Shown here: positions 12,391-22,081 of the stretch, in pieces
How the letters are laid out: each line of letters starts with the position of its first letter
Position numbering within the stretch: position 1 is the first letter of the stretch
Assembly (NCBI RefSeq): GCF_963678635.1
Contig: NC_087068.1
Span: 27,654,318 to 27,718,317 of the forward strand
DNA from: Symsagittifera roscoffensis
Lineage: Eukaryota; Xenacoelomorpha; Acoela; Convolutidae
DNA: 64,000 nucleotides
Direction: 5' to 3'
Made by a program: the position numbers and the translations under genes
Notes under the pieces: generated by a model
Databases searched by the model: none
What the model was told of the DNA's origin: nothing
The model's input: the letters and a program-made list of their open reading frames with translations, nothing else

Positions 12391-12864
12391 AGATTAGAAA
12401 GAGTTCTTCTATGAGAATGAACATTTTTTTTGGCTCAGCGGATTAGCAAAAATTGATCACGCGATGTGAAAAAATAAAAAAAATTGTTTTGTTCAAAATT
12501 ACAATTTTTCTCAATTCACGCTAGCGTAAACCTTTATATAGGCTGGTAGGCTTTTCAAATCAAAAGATGAGAATTTCAAAGAGGGTAGTTCCTATCATTA
12601 GCTGAAATCGTCTCCTTTTAAAATGTTTTAAAGTCTAAAACTACTTTGAAGATAGAATTTCACAAACAGTTCAGAGTTGACCTCAAAAAAATTTTAGAGG
12701 TTTCTATCGCACTTATCTTAAGCTGCTTGTCTCTGAATTGTTTGTGAAATGTATTATACATTGTAGTTTTAATTTCATCTCTGAACTATCTTTGAAATGT
12801 AACTTTTAACGTAGTCTTAGTGTTTAACATAAATTTTCAGGAGGAATTGAACATTACTGCGACA
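12391..12864. other. Left flank of the Polinton-derived element
   Basis: It contains further diverged pieces of the foldback family (near 12,420-12,600) and ordinary AT-rich DNA. No gene is seen. Confidence 0.4.
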
Positions 12865-12870
12865 ATTGTA
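12865..12870. repeat. 6-bp target site duplication, left (ATTGTA)
   Basis: ATTGTA directly precedes the inverted terminus AGTAGTATGAGGGG. The same six bases directly follow the right terminus at 22,076-22,081. Polintons are known for 6-bp target duplications. Confidence 0.85.
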
Positions 12871-12904
12871 AGTAGTATGAGGGGCCGCCAGGGATCCTTA
12901 GGGC
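12871..12904 (+). repeat. Left terminal inverted repeat end
   Basis: AGTAGTATGAGGGGCCGCCA followed by GGGATCCTTAGGG is inverted at 22,075-22,043. Beyond it the left end has an expanded run of 13 G (12,905-12,917), while the right end has only CCTCCCCCTAAGG. Confidence 0.85.
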
Positions 12905-13201
12905 GGGGGGGGGGGGGCAAAATCACCTAAAATAAGACGTGGGCGCCTAAGATCCGACACCTAAGGGGTCCAAAATTATCTTGTAGTCAGCCGGTTTTTT
13001 GCTGGTGGATTACAAGATCCTCACTTGAGGATCCAAATTTTTGGTTGGCCTCACCCCTGAGGATTTTACGAAGAGTCATGTACCCATGTAGCAAATTTCT
13101 AGATCCCTGGCGGATAATTAAAGTAGGATCCTTAATTTTTTACATTCATTTTTTCAGTCCTTTTACATTCATGTTTCTTTTCCTTCTTTCATTCCTTCAG
13201 A

Positions 13202-13600
13202 ATGCATGATATTTTGCCGCCGTCATTGACCGCTAACATTTCCCTTTAGTTTTGCAGGAACATTTCTTTCCAGCTTCGAATTCTATTTTGGTGTTTGGAA
13301 TCACTTTGCTTGGCTAAATCAAATTTCTCCCGTTGCGTTTGTTTATTGAATTTATAGCGGCGAGTAGAACTTAATTGGAAACAAAGACAAGTAGTATTTG
13401 CTCAAATTAGACCGGACAAATTTTAGAAACTAATTGTCTATTACTGATTGTGGTAAGTATGCAAATTAAAATGAACTCATTTTACAAATGAAATATAAAT
13501 TTGTCTATGGTTTTTGTTTTGCAAATTAAGCTTTACAAAAATTACAAGCAAAATATTAATCAGAGTGGGGTAAATGAAATGTAAAAAGTTATTTTCGTTA
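13202..13600 (-). other. 3' non-coding part of left arm
   Basis: This lies downstream of the PolB stop. It is matched in inverse at 27,240-27,610 and directly at 24,411-24,735. It is missing from the right arm of the same element (deletion at about 21,998). Confidence 0.75.
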
Positions 13601-14248
13601 ATTAATCATTGTCTAATTGCGAGCGGTTTGAGACCCTTTTACTTTTCTTGGCAATTACTGGAGAGTTATTTGCACTCTCCGAACTGGTATTATCTAATTC
13701 ACTGCTATTTCCGTCAGCCGCCATAGTATTGTCACGTTCTTCTTGAGCCTCGAACGCAATGTAAGGATTGTTTGGGTAAGATTTATCTAAAGTTTTAGAA
13801 GCGTCAGCCAAATCTTCACGCAATTCTTTCTTAGTGTATTTCCTTCTGTTATCCAGTCCTGGGTCTGGCGATGACCAGTCCGAGTCATCAATTTTTATTT
13901 CCCTTTGAAATGGCTGTGTATTAAAATTATCGAAAATGGTGTTCGAAGAAGAACAAGGGTTATTTTCTAAACTACCATCCCAGTCGTCGAGTAAAATTTG
14001 GTTATTAAGTTCATCTTCGCGGGTCAAAAAGTGACCAAAAGGTAAACAAGTTACCAGGTCACCGAGGAGGAATCTCTTTGTGTTCAAAGCTGTTAACGCT
14101 AATTTATTTGTGTTGACAGTTTATAGCTCGTGTTTTTTTGATCTGATGCTCGTGTTTTTAACTCGAAATGTTCTGTGGTTGAATAGGGCGTCCTTAAAGC
14201 TGTTTTTGTGCATACCAAGAGATTTCTTTCGCTGAGACTTTGTTGCTC

Positions 14249-14430
14249 CTATCTAAAACAAAAAAATAGATATTAGTTTTAAAAACGAGCTCTGTTTATG
14301 TAAGCAATCTACAAATTATCATAAAAGCAAAAAAAAAAGGAAATTGGGAATGGTATTAAAGGTGCCAACCAAATTTAATTTTTTTTTCTGTCATTGGGTT
14401 TTTGGAATTTGATTAATTTTTACCACTTAC
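14249..14430 (-). other. Intron in PolB copy 1 (C-terminal)
   Basis: On the minus strand the donor GTAAGT lies at 14,430 and the acceptor GATAG ends at 14,249. Removing it joins the LKLK codons to the conserved C-terminal region. The same intron is present at 21,366-21,549 and 26,372-26,557. Confidence 0.65.
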
Positions 14431-17008
14431 TTTTAAGTTTATGAGAAGATAATTTCGGTTTGAGTGCTACAAATTCTTCTATCAAGTCTCCACCCATCTC
14501 GTCCTTGAACATTAGCACCTGTTTCTTGTGGGTTTCATTATACAGTGGTGATTGTTTGGGATAGTTCGAGAAGTCAAACAAGTGTCCCATTTTTTTTAGT
14601 TGTTCGTATCTCCGAACTGTACGTCACTTTTTATCATATAAATAAAGCTATCAGTATCGGAGTACAAAAGCTCGAGATTAAAGTTTGGCTTCATTTGCAC
14701 GTAGTGGGTTTCGAACATGTACTTTTTTGCAATGTCTAATATTACTGCGCCAACAATCGTTGGCTTATCCCACCGGATTGAGCTCGGATTGAATGTTATT
14801 CTAGCAAGGTCTTCGTGTATAATTTGTAATGACTTCAATGAGCTCTGGCACAACTTTTGCAGTAGCTCGGTTTCGTTACGCACTATACTCATTTTTGTTC
14901 TGTTTCGTTTGCTTTCCATCGTCTTGCCGAAAGATGAATTTATTATAAGCTGATAACAATTTTCCTCAAAAAGGTTCCTAGCCTTCTTTCTTAGCTCAGT
15001 GTTCATCTGTACAAAAGGGCCATCCATTTACACTGTCAAAATTGCAGCACTCTATGAAGGTGAGTCACCTTCACACCTAATTGTATGTAAATCTGAAAGG
15101 TCAGACAATGCAAAATATATCCTGACTTTTTTTTGAAGAGACTGTATAAGCTGAGGCACTTTGGGTAGACTGGTGATACCTAATTTGCCCATCATTTCCA
15201 CTTGATCGGTACTCAAGTCAGTTATCTGTACAATTTCTTTTGATGGCGCTGGAGGATAGTCTTTGAAGTAGTCATGGAGCTCGTCGGGGAACTCGATATC
15301 TACCTCCGCTAGGTAACATCACTCACTATCCTCTTCCGTCAGTAGTAGTTTAGGTATATCCACCGAGTCGTCCGCCCATTTGAAATCGTTTAAGGACAAC
15401 GAGTAATTTTGCATGATACCTCCGTAGAGATTATTTGCGTCGATGTTTACGATGAACGAATTTTCCTCATTTTTATCGTGGTCGTCAAGATACTGGTTGT
15501 TGGCTTTCCAGTATTTTCGGGCACATACAGACGACATTCCACCACGAATCATCCCCTCTACAAAGTGAAGGTGGTCGCGCTCGGTTAGCAATCGAAGATC
15601 TGCACGGCAGACTTTATGGAACACATCCCCCGCCAAGGTACTTGCGGTATAATAGTGCGCGCAATCGACTCCATATGTTTCATAGCACACGGATCGAAAA
15701 GCTTCGAACACAGAAGCAAGTAACAACCCATCGGTAGAGAGGTACAGGTCGTGGTAGTCACCAATTGAATTACAGCCGAATTTAGTGAATACCATGATTG
15801 CATGGTTGAACTCTGATCGATCTACACTGACCTCACCACCGGCTAGGCTATTCGTCCACAGTCTTCGGGCGGGTAATCGCGGTTCATTGAATTTCTTGAA
15901 GCTATCAATGAAGCTGTAGGGGTAGAACCTTTTTCGTTTCAAAAAATCGTTTTTCTCCATTGAATGCTATTTTGCTTTGAAGAAATTTTCCAATAGACTG
16001 AAATTATCAGGTGGCAAATTATTAACGAGCTTGATAAGGAAGATTGCATGAACTTGTAGGAGTCGATAAATCTCAGAATCTCATACACAATTCTAATTTT
16101 TCCAATTTTATCGTAGAAAGTTTTGATCCATAACGATATGGTTATTGAGATGAATTTTTCTTCGGTGCTCTGTATGACAGAGAAAACATTGTGTGGGTTG
16201 CTTTTATTCAATGCTCGAATGATACAATGTAGGTTGCTAGGTTGTGGGCAAATACAGGAATGAAATTAGTTGTCTTGCGGTTGATGTTGCATGTATTATG
16301 TGCCCACCCGAGAAACTTGTTGGTATAGTGACAGTGGTCTAATAGCATTTCCTCATCCCATGCAAAAAGAAATTCGCATATCCAGCACTCGGATGTATAT
16401 TCTTTTCTTGTTTCTCTTTGCCCCGTGAACGCGTAATGTCTTCTTTTTTCAATGTAAACTTCTTTCGCAAGCGTTTCCAAGCTCAGTAACAGATGTTCGA
16501 TACTGTCAGGTCCCCTTTTCAACTCGAACTTGACCACCTCGGGGTTTTTACATTCTACAGCTGCGAATGCATACCCACAATTCTGGTGTTTTTCGATAAG
16601 TTGAGTGTTCGATTTTTCGTTGTCAGGCTCTGGGCCAGCTACGGGTACAATTAATGACTCCAAGTCGAAGTATACTACACGTGGTAAAACCGATCGTGCA
16701 CCAAAGTTTTTAAACACATGTCGATCGTTGTCGGGCCGGGCATCGTGGTTTCAATGCCATCTTGTCGATAGCAAATTTCTTGATGTCGACGCAGAATGTC
16801 GTTGGAAGTGCAAGTGTGGAAGCAATTTCGGCAGATTTCATTTCTGTCGCGTGGTGCTCTTTTACAAATAAAGTTGACCAGCTTTGTCAGGTCGTTGATT
16901 AGCACATAGTGATATGCAGAACCGTCGGAAAGAAGCAGCAAGACCATCACAAATGTACAATTTAGCTCTTTTGAAATCCGGATTGGTATCAGCTCTTCTG
17001 ACTGGTAC

Positions 17009-17136
17009 CTAAATAAGAAAAAATAAAAGTTTACTTTATATGAAATGGAATAAACTTCTAGGTCATGGTTGATTTTTTGTTTTTTTTTTTAAAGAAAAAA
17101 TTTCTGGAAGAAACTTGAAATGTCAAATAAACTTAC
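17009..17136 (-). other. Intron in PolB copy 1 (N-terminal)
   Basis: On the minus strand it begins GTAAGTTTATTT and ends TATTTAG. Splicing joins the QINIFR region to YQSEELIPI-type codons and the zinc-finger-like exon. It matches the intron at 18,639-18,765. Confidence 0.7.
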
Positions 17137-17866
17137 CGAAATACGTTGATTTGAACATTGTTCAATCTTTCAAATCTTCCTATTTCGAGAATGCTCATTG
17201 GCATCTAAAAATCGACTTGAATCTTCACTATCTGTTTCATCTCTCGCTGTCTTGCATCTTGTTGCCTTTGTGGGGGTTCCGCGTTCCCTTCATCTTGATT
17301 GTCGTTGCAACGACGACAACATCCTTATCAGACTCTCCCATTACTTCATCATCATCGCTGTCTTCGTCCTCGCTGTCTTCTTCTTTATACGTTGCACATT
17401 TGGTCTTCTTTCGGTATGCCTGAGAAGATGCGCATAGAGGTGGACCATGTTTGAGGTGATAGGCTGCAATGAAGCAATACAGAAAGCTTTTATCGTTCGT
17501 CTTTGTTTGTATATTTACAGGGTTGAAGTTTTGTTTTTTGAGAACAAGGGGTAGCGGCAAGTAGCTTCCTGCGCGCATTGGAGACAGTTTAGCGAAATTG
17601 ATAGTTACTTTCGAAATTCTTTCAATTATCCACCCACTTCCATGAGAAGCGAAGCAGTTGATGGAGTTGAGCATATGTTCAATCATCTCAATGTACTGCC
17701 CCTTCTCCAGACCACCATAATTGTCACGTACCATCTCGGTGTTCAAGAAAAGTGTGATTTTCTCAACATTGGGTTCTTCATCGTTTTCCACGGTTAGGTG
17801 TTTCATCAAGCTCACTTCAACTGAGAATTGCACCTTAATGGATCCGTTTTGCGAGTGCTCGAATAT

Positions 17867-17905
17867 GAAGTCATCAATGACTTCTTTGTTTCGCATCATG
17901 ACTTC
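17867..17905. repeat. Centre of the long palindrome with 8-bp inverted microhomology
   Basis: GAAGTCAT (17,867-17,874) closes the left arm and ATGACTTC (17,898-17,905) opens the right arm, with a 23-base unpaired spacer between them. A second ATGACTTC at 17,877-17,884 gives a local hairpin GAAGTCAT-CA-ATGACTTC at the turning point. Reading the minus strand through the spacer gives a natural-looking VMMRNKEVIDDFIFEH, while the plus strand gives VINDFFVSHHDFIFEH. The minus reading is therefore probably the original sequence. Confidence 0.85.
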
Positions 17906-18638
17906 ATATTCGAGCACTCGCAAAACGGATCCATTAAGGTGCAATTCTCAGTTAAAATGAGCTTGATGAAACACCTCACCGTGGAAAACGATGAAGAACC
18001 CAATGTTGAGAAAATCACACTTTTCTTGAACACCGAGGTATACGTGTCAATTATGGTGGTCTGGAACAGGGGCAGTACATTGAGATGATTGAACATATGC
18101 TCAACTCCATCAACTGCTTCGCTTCTCATGGAAGTGGGTGGATAATTGAAAGAATTTCGAAAGTAACTATCAATTTCGCTAAACTGTCTCCAATGCGCGC
18201 AGGAAGCTACTTGCCGCTACCCCGTGGTTTCAAAAAACAGAACTTCAACCTTGTAAATATACAAACAAAGACGAACCATAAATGCTTTCTGTATTGCTTC
18301 ATTGCAGCCTATCACCCCAAAAATGGTCCACCTCTATACGCATCTTCTCAGGCATACCGAAAGAAGACCAAATGTGCAACGTATAAAGAAGAAGACAGCG
18401 AGGACGAAGACAGCGATGATGATGAAGTAAAAGGAGAGTCTGATATGGATGTTGTCGTCGTTGCCGTCAACCACAATCAAGATGAAGGGAACGCGGAACC
18501 CCCACAAAGGCAACCAGATGCAAGGCAGCGAGAGATGAAACAGATAATGAAGATTCAAGTAGATTTTGAGATGCCAATGAGCATTCTGGAAATAGGAAGA
18601 TTTGAAAGATTGAAGAATGTTCAAATCAACATATTTCG

Positions 18639-18765
18639 GTAAGTTTATTTGACATTTCAAATTTCTTCCAGAAATTTTTTCTTTTAAAAAAAACAAAAAA
18701 TCAACCATGACCTAGAAGTTTATTCCATTTCATATAAAGTAAACAATTTTTTTTTTCGTATTTAG
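18639..18765 (+). other. Intron in PolB copy 2 (N-terminal)
   Basis: GTAAGTTTATTTGAC starts the intron at 18,639 and CGTATTTAG ends it at 18,765 (127 bases). The reading frame continues from NIFR to YQTEELVPI. Confidence 0.75.
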
Positions 18766-21365
18766 GTACCAGACAGAAGAGCTGGTACCAATCCGGATTT
18801 CAAAAGAGCTAAATTGTACATTTGTGATGGACTTGCTGCTTCTTTCCGACGGTTATGCATATCACTATGTGCTAATCAACGACCTGACAAAGCTGGTCAA
18901 CTTTATTCGTAAAAGAGCACCACGCGACAGAAATGAAATCTGCCGAAATTGCTTCCACGCTTGCACTTCCAACGACATTCTACGTCGACATCAAGAAATT
19001 TGCTATCGACAAGATGGCATCGAAATCACGATGCCCGGGCCCGACAACGATCGACATGAGTTTTAAAATTTTTGGTGCACGATCGTTTGTACCACGTATA
19101 GTATACTTCGACTTGGAGTCATTAATTGTACCCGTAGCTGGTCCAGAGCCTGACAACGAAAAATTGAACACTCACCTGATCGAAAAAACACCAGAACTGT
19201 GGGTATGCATTCGCAGCTGTAGAATTTGAAAACCCCGAGGTGGTCAAGTTCGAGTTGAAAAGGGGGCCTGACAGTATCGAACATCTGTTACTGAGCTTGG
19301 AAACGCTTGCGAAGGAAGTTTACGTTGAAAAAAAGAAGACATTACGCGTTCACGGGGCAAAGAGAAACAAGAAAAGAAGATACATCCGAGTGCTGGATAT
19401 GTGAATTGCCTTTTGCATGGGATGAGGAAAAGGTATTAGACCACTGTCACTATACCAACAAGTTTCTCGGGTGGGCACATAATACATGCAACATCAACCG
19501 CAAGACAACTGATTTCATTCCTGTATTTGCCCACAACCTAGCAAACTATGACCTCCATTGTATCATTCGAGCATTGAATAAAAGCAACCCACACAATGTT
19601 TTCTCTGTCATACAGAGCACCGAAGAAAAATTCATCTCAATAACCATATCGTTATGGATCAAAACTTTCTACGATAAAATTGGAAAAATTAGAATTGTGT
19701 ATGAGATTCTGAGATTTATCGACTCCTACAGGTTCATGCAATCTTCCTTATCAAGCTCGTTAATAATTTGCTACCTGATAATTTCAGTCTATTGGAAAAT
19801 TTCTTCAAAGCAAAATAGCATTCAATGGAGAAAAACGATTTTTTGAAACTAAAAAGGTTCTACCCCTACAACTTCATTGATAGCTTCAAGAAATTCAGTG
19901 AACCGCGATTACCCGCCCGAAGACTGTGGACGAACAGCCTAGCCGGTGGTGAGGTCAGTGTAGATCGATCAGAGTTCAACCATGCAATCATGGTATTCAC
20001 TAAATTCGGCTGTAATTCAATTGGTGACTACCACGACCTGTACCTCTCTACCGATGGGCTGTTACTTGCTTCTGTGTTCGAAGCTTTTCGATCCGTGTGC
20101 TATGAAACACATGGAGTCGATTGCGCGCACTATTGTACCGCAAGTAACTTGGCGGGGGATGTGTTCCATAAAGTCTGCCGTGCAGATCTTCGATTGCTAA
20201 CCGAGCGCGACCACCTTCACTTTGTAAAGGGGATGATTCGTGGTGAAATGTCGTCTGTATATGCCCGAAAATACTGGAAAGCCAACAACCAGTATCCTGA
20301 CGACCACGATAAAAATGAGAAAAATTCGTTCATCGTAAACATCGACGCAAATAATCTCTACGGAGGTATCATGCAAAATTACTCGTTGCCCTTAAACGAT
20401 TTCAAATGGGCGGACGACTAGGTGGATATACCTAAACTACTACTGACGGAAGAAGATAGTGAGTGGGGTTACCTAGCGGAGGTAGATATTGAGTTCCCCG
20501 ACGAGCTCCATGACTACTTCAAAGACTATTCTCCTGCGCCATCAAAAGAAATTGTACAGATAACTGACTTGAGTACCGATCAAGTGAAAATGATGGGCAA
20601 ATTAGGTATCCACAGTCTACCCAAAGTGCCTCAGCTTATACAGTCTCTTCAAAAAAAGTCAGGATATATTTTGCATTGTCTGACCCTTCAGCTTTACATA
20701 CAATTAGGTGTGAAGGTGACTCACCTTCATAGAGTGCTGCAATTTCGACAGAGTAAATGGATGGCCCCTTTTGTACAGATGAACACTGAGCTAAGAAAGA
20801 AGGCGAGGAACGTTTTTGAGGAAAATTTTTATCAGCTTATAATAAACTCATCTTTCGGCAAGACGATGGAAAGCAAACGAAACAGAACAAAAATGAGTAT
20901 AGTGCGTAACGAAACCGAGCTACTGCAAAAGTTGTGCCAGAGCTCATTGAAGTCATTCCAAATTATACACGAAGACCTTGCTAAAATAACATTCAATCCG
21001 AGCTCAATCTGAGCTTAATCCGGTGGGATAAGCCAACGATCGGTGGCGCAGTATTATTAGACATTGCAAAAAAATACATGTTCGAAACCCACTACGTGCA
21101 AATGAAGCCAAACTTTAATCTCGAGCTATTGTACTCCGATACTGATAGCTTTATTTATATGATAAAATGTGACGTACAGTTCGGAGATACGAATAACTAA
21201 AAGAAATGGGATACTTGGTTGACTTCTCGAACTATCCCAAACAAGCACCACTGTATAATGAAACCCACAAGAAACAGGTGCTAATGTTCAAGGACGAGAT
21301 GGGTGGAGACTTGATAGAAGAATTTGTAGCACTCAAACCGAAATTATCTTCTCTTAAACTCAAAA

Positions 21366-21549
21366 GTAAGTGGTAAAAATTAATCAAATTCCAAAAACCC
21401 AATGACAGAAAAAATAATTAAATTTGGTTTGCACCTTTATTACTTTTCACAATTTCCTTTTTTTTTTGCTTTTATGATAATTTGTAGATTGCTTACATAA
21501 ACAGAGCTTGTTTTTAAAACTAATATCTGTTTTTTTTTGTTTCAGATAG
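21366..21549 (+). other. Intron in PolB copy 2 (C-terminal)
   Basis: The donor GTAAGTGG lies at 21,366. An acceptor at GATAG (21,549) keeps the frame from SLKLK into the TKSQQQGISWYA codons. The nearer TTCAG at 21,545 would shift the frame. Confidence 0.65.
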
Positions 21550-22042
21550 GAGCAACAAAGTCTCAGCAGCAAGGAATCTCTTGGTATGCACAAAAACAGC
21601 TGACACATGATCGCTTCAAGGACGCCCTATTCAACCACAGAACATTTCGAGTTAAAAACACGAGCTTCAGATCGAAAAAACACGAGCTATAAACTGTCAA
21701 CACAAATAAATTGGCGTTAACAGCTTTGAACACAGAGAGATTCCTCCTCGGTGACCTGGTAACTTGTTTACCTTTTGGTCACTTTTTAACCCGCGAAGAT
21801 GAATTTAATAACCAAATTTTACTCGACGACTGGGATGGTAGTTTAGAAAATAACCCTTGTTCTACTTCGAACACCATTTTCGATAATTTTAATACACAGC
21901 AATTTCAAAGGGAAATAAATATTGATGACTCGGACTGGTCATCGCCAGACCCAGGACTGGATAACAGAAGGAAATACACTAAGAAAGAATTGCGTGTCGG
22001 ATCTTAGGCGCCCACGTCTTATTTTAGGTGATTTTGGCCTCC

Positions 22043-22075
22043 CCCTAAGGATCCCTGGCGGCCCCTCATACTACT
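22043..22075 (-). repeat. Right terminal inverted repeat end
   Basis: CCTAAGGATCCCTGGCGGCC followed by CCTCATACTACT is the inverse of the left terminus at 12,871. Confidence 0.85.
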
Positions 22076-22081
22076 ATTGTA
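22076..22081. repeat. 6-bp target site duplication, right (ATTGTA)
   Basis: It directly follows the right terminus and equals 12,865-12,870. Confidence 0.85.

Larger units (their letters stand above)
13602..17944 (-). pseudogene. Polinton-type DNA polymerase B, left-arm copy
   Basis: This would be a protein-primed family B polymerase that replicates linear element DNA. In order on the minus strand I see: the N-terminal region with GSGWIIERISKVTINFAKLS and YLPLPLVLKKQNF (17,237-17,944); a 128-base intron; a zinc-finger-like RNEICRNCFHTC...LRRHQEIC (16,675-16,950); the exonuclease start YFDLESL; DHCHYTNKFLGWAHNTCN (16,208-16,717); FIDSYKFMQSS (15,939-16,211); YHDLYLSTDGLLLASVFEAFR and polymerase motif A DANNLYGGIMQ (15,319-15,960); motif B LIINSSFGKTMES and motif C YSDTDSF (14,596-15,027); and an acidic, Ser/Asn-rich tail (13,602-14,087). 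A stop after KQ(N) near 15,960 and one near 14,120 are shared by other copies. Further breaks are private. It starts inside the palindrome centre, so the true N-terminus is missing. Confidence 0.88.
17828..22007 (+). pseudogene. Polinton-type DNA polymerase B, right-arm copy
   Basis: This is the inverted partner of the left-arm copy, in the same domain order: N-terminal region (17,898-18,642) with GSGWIIERISKVTINF and an acidic EEEDSEDEDSDDDE-like stretch; zinc-finger-like segment (18,824-19,066); YFDLESL and ExoII-type PVFAHNLANYDLH (19,307-19,846); FIDSYRFMQSS; motif A DANNLYGGIMQ (ending 20,421); motif B LIINSSFGKTMES (20,422-21,012); motif C YSDTDSF near 21,140; and the C-terminal LTHDRFKDALFNH and SKKHEL blocks. 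Private damage includes a TAG at 20,419-20,421 (TCG in the other copies), a frame break near 19,229 and loss of the last part of the tail near 21,998. The stop after the SKKHEL block (21,690) and the TAG near 19,818 are shared with copy 1. Confidence 0.88.
12871..22075. mobile_element. Palindromic Polinton/Maverick derivative
   Basis: The element is bounded by inverted termini (AGTAGTATGAGGGG... and ...CCCCTCATACTACT) and by the ATTGTA duplication. Its left arm (12,871-17,874) and right arm (17,898-22,075) are inverted copies of each other, differing by scattered substitutions, small indels and one deletion of about 870 bases in the right arm near 21,998. Each arm holds a protein-primed type DNA polymerase B pseudogene running from the centre outwards. 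No integrase, capsid, packaging ATPase or protease of a full Polinton is seen, so it must have moved with help in trans. Ends starting AG, 6-bp duplications and PolB placed next to a terminal repeat are Polinton traits. A full Polinton is normally 15-20 kb. Confidence 0.85.

Noticed and set aside
17115-17437. Plus-strand frames over the left-arm polymerase
   Set aside because: They are opposite-strand shadows of the acidic stretch of PolB.
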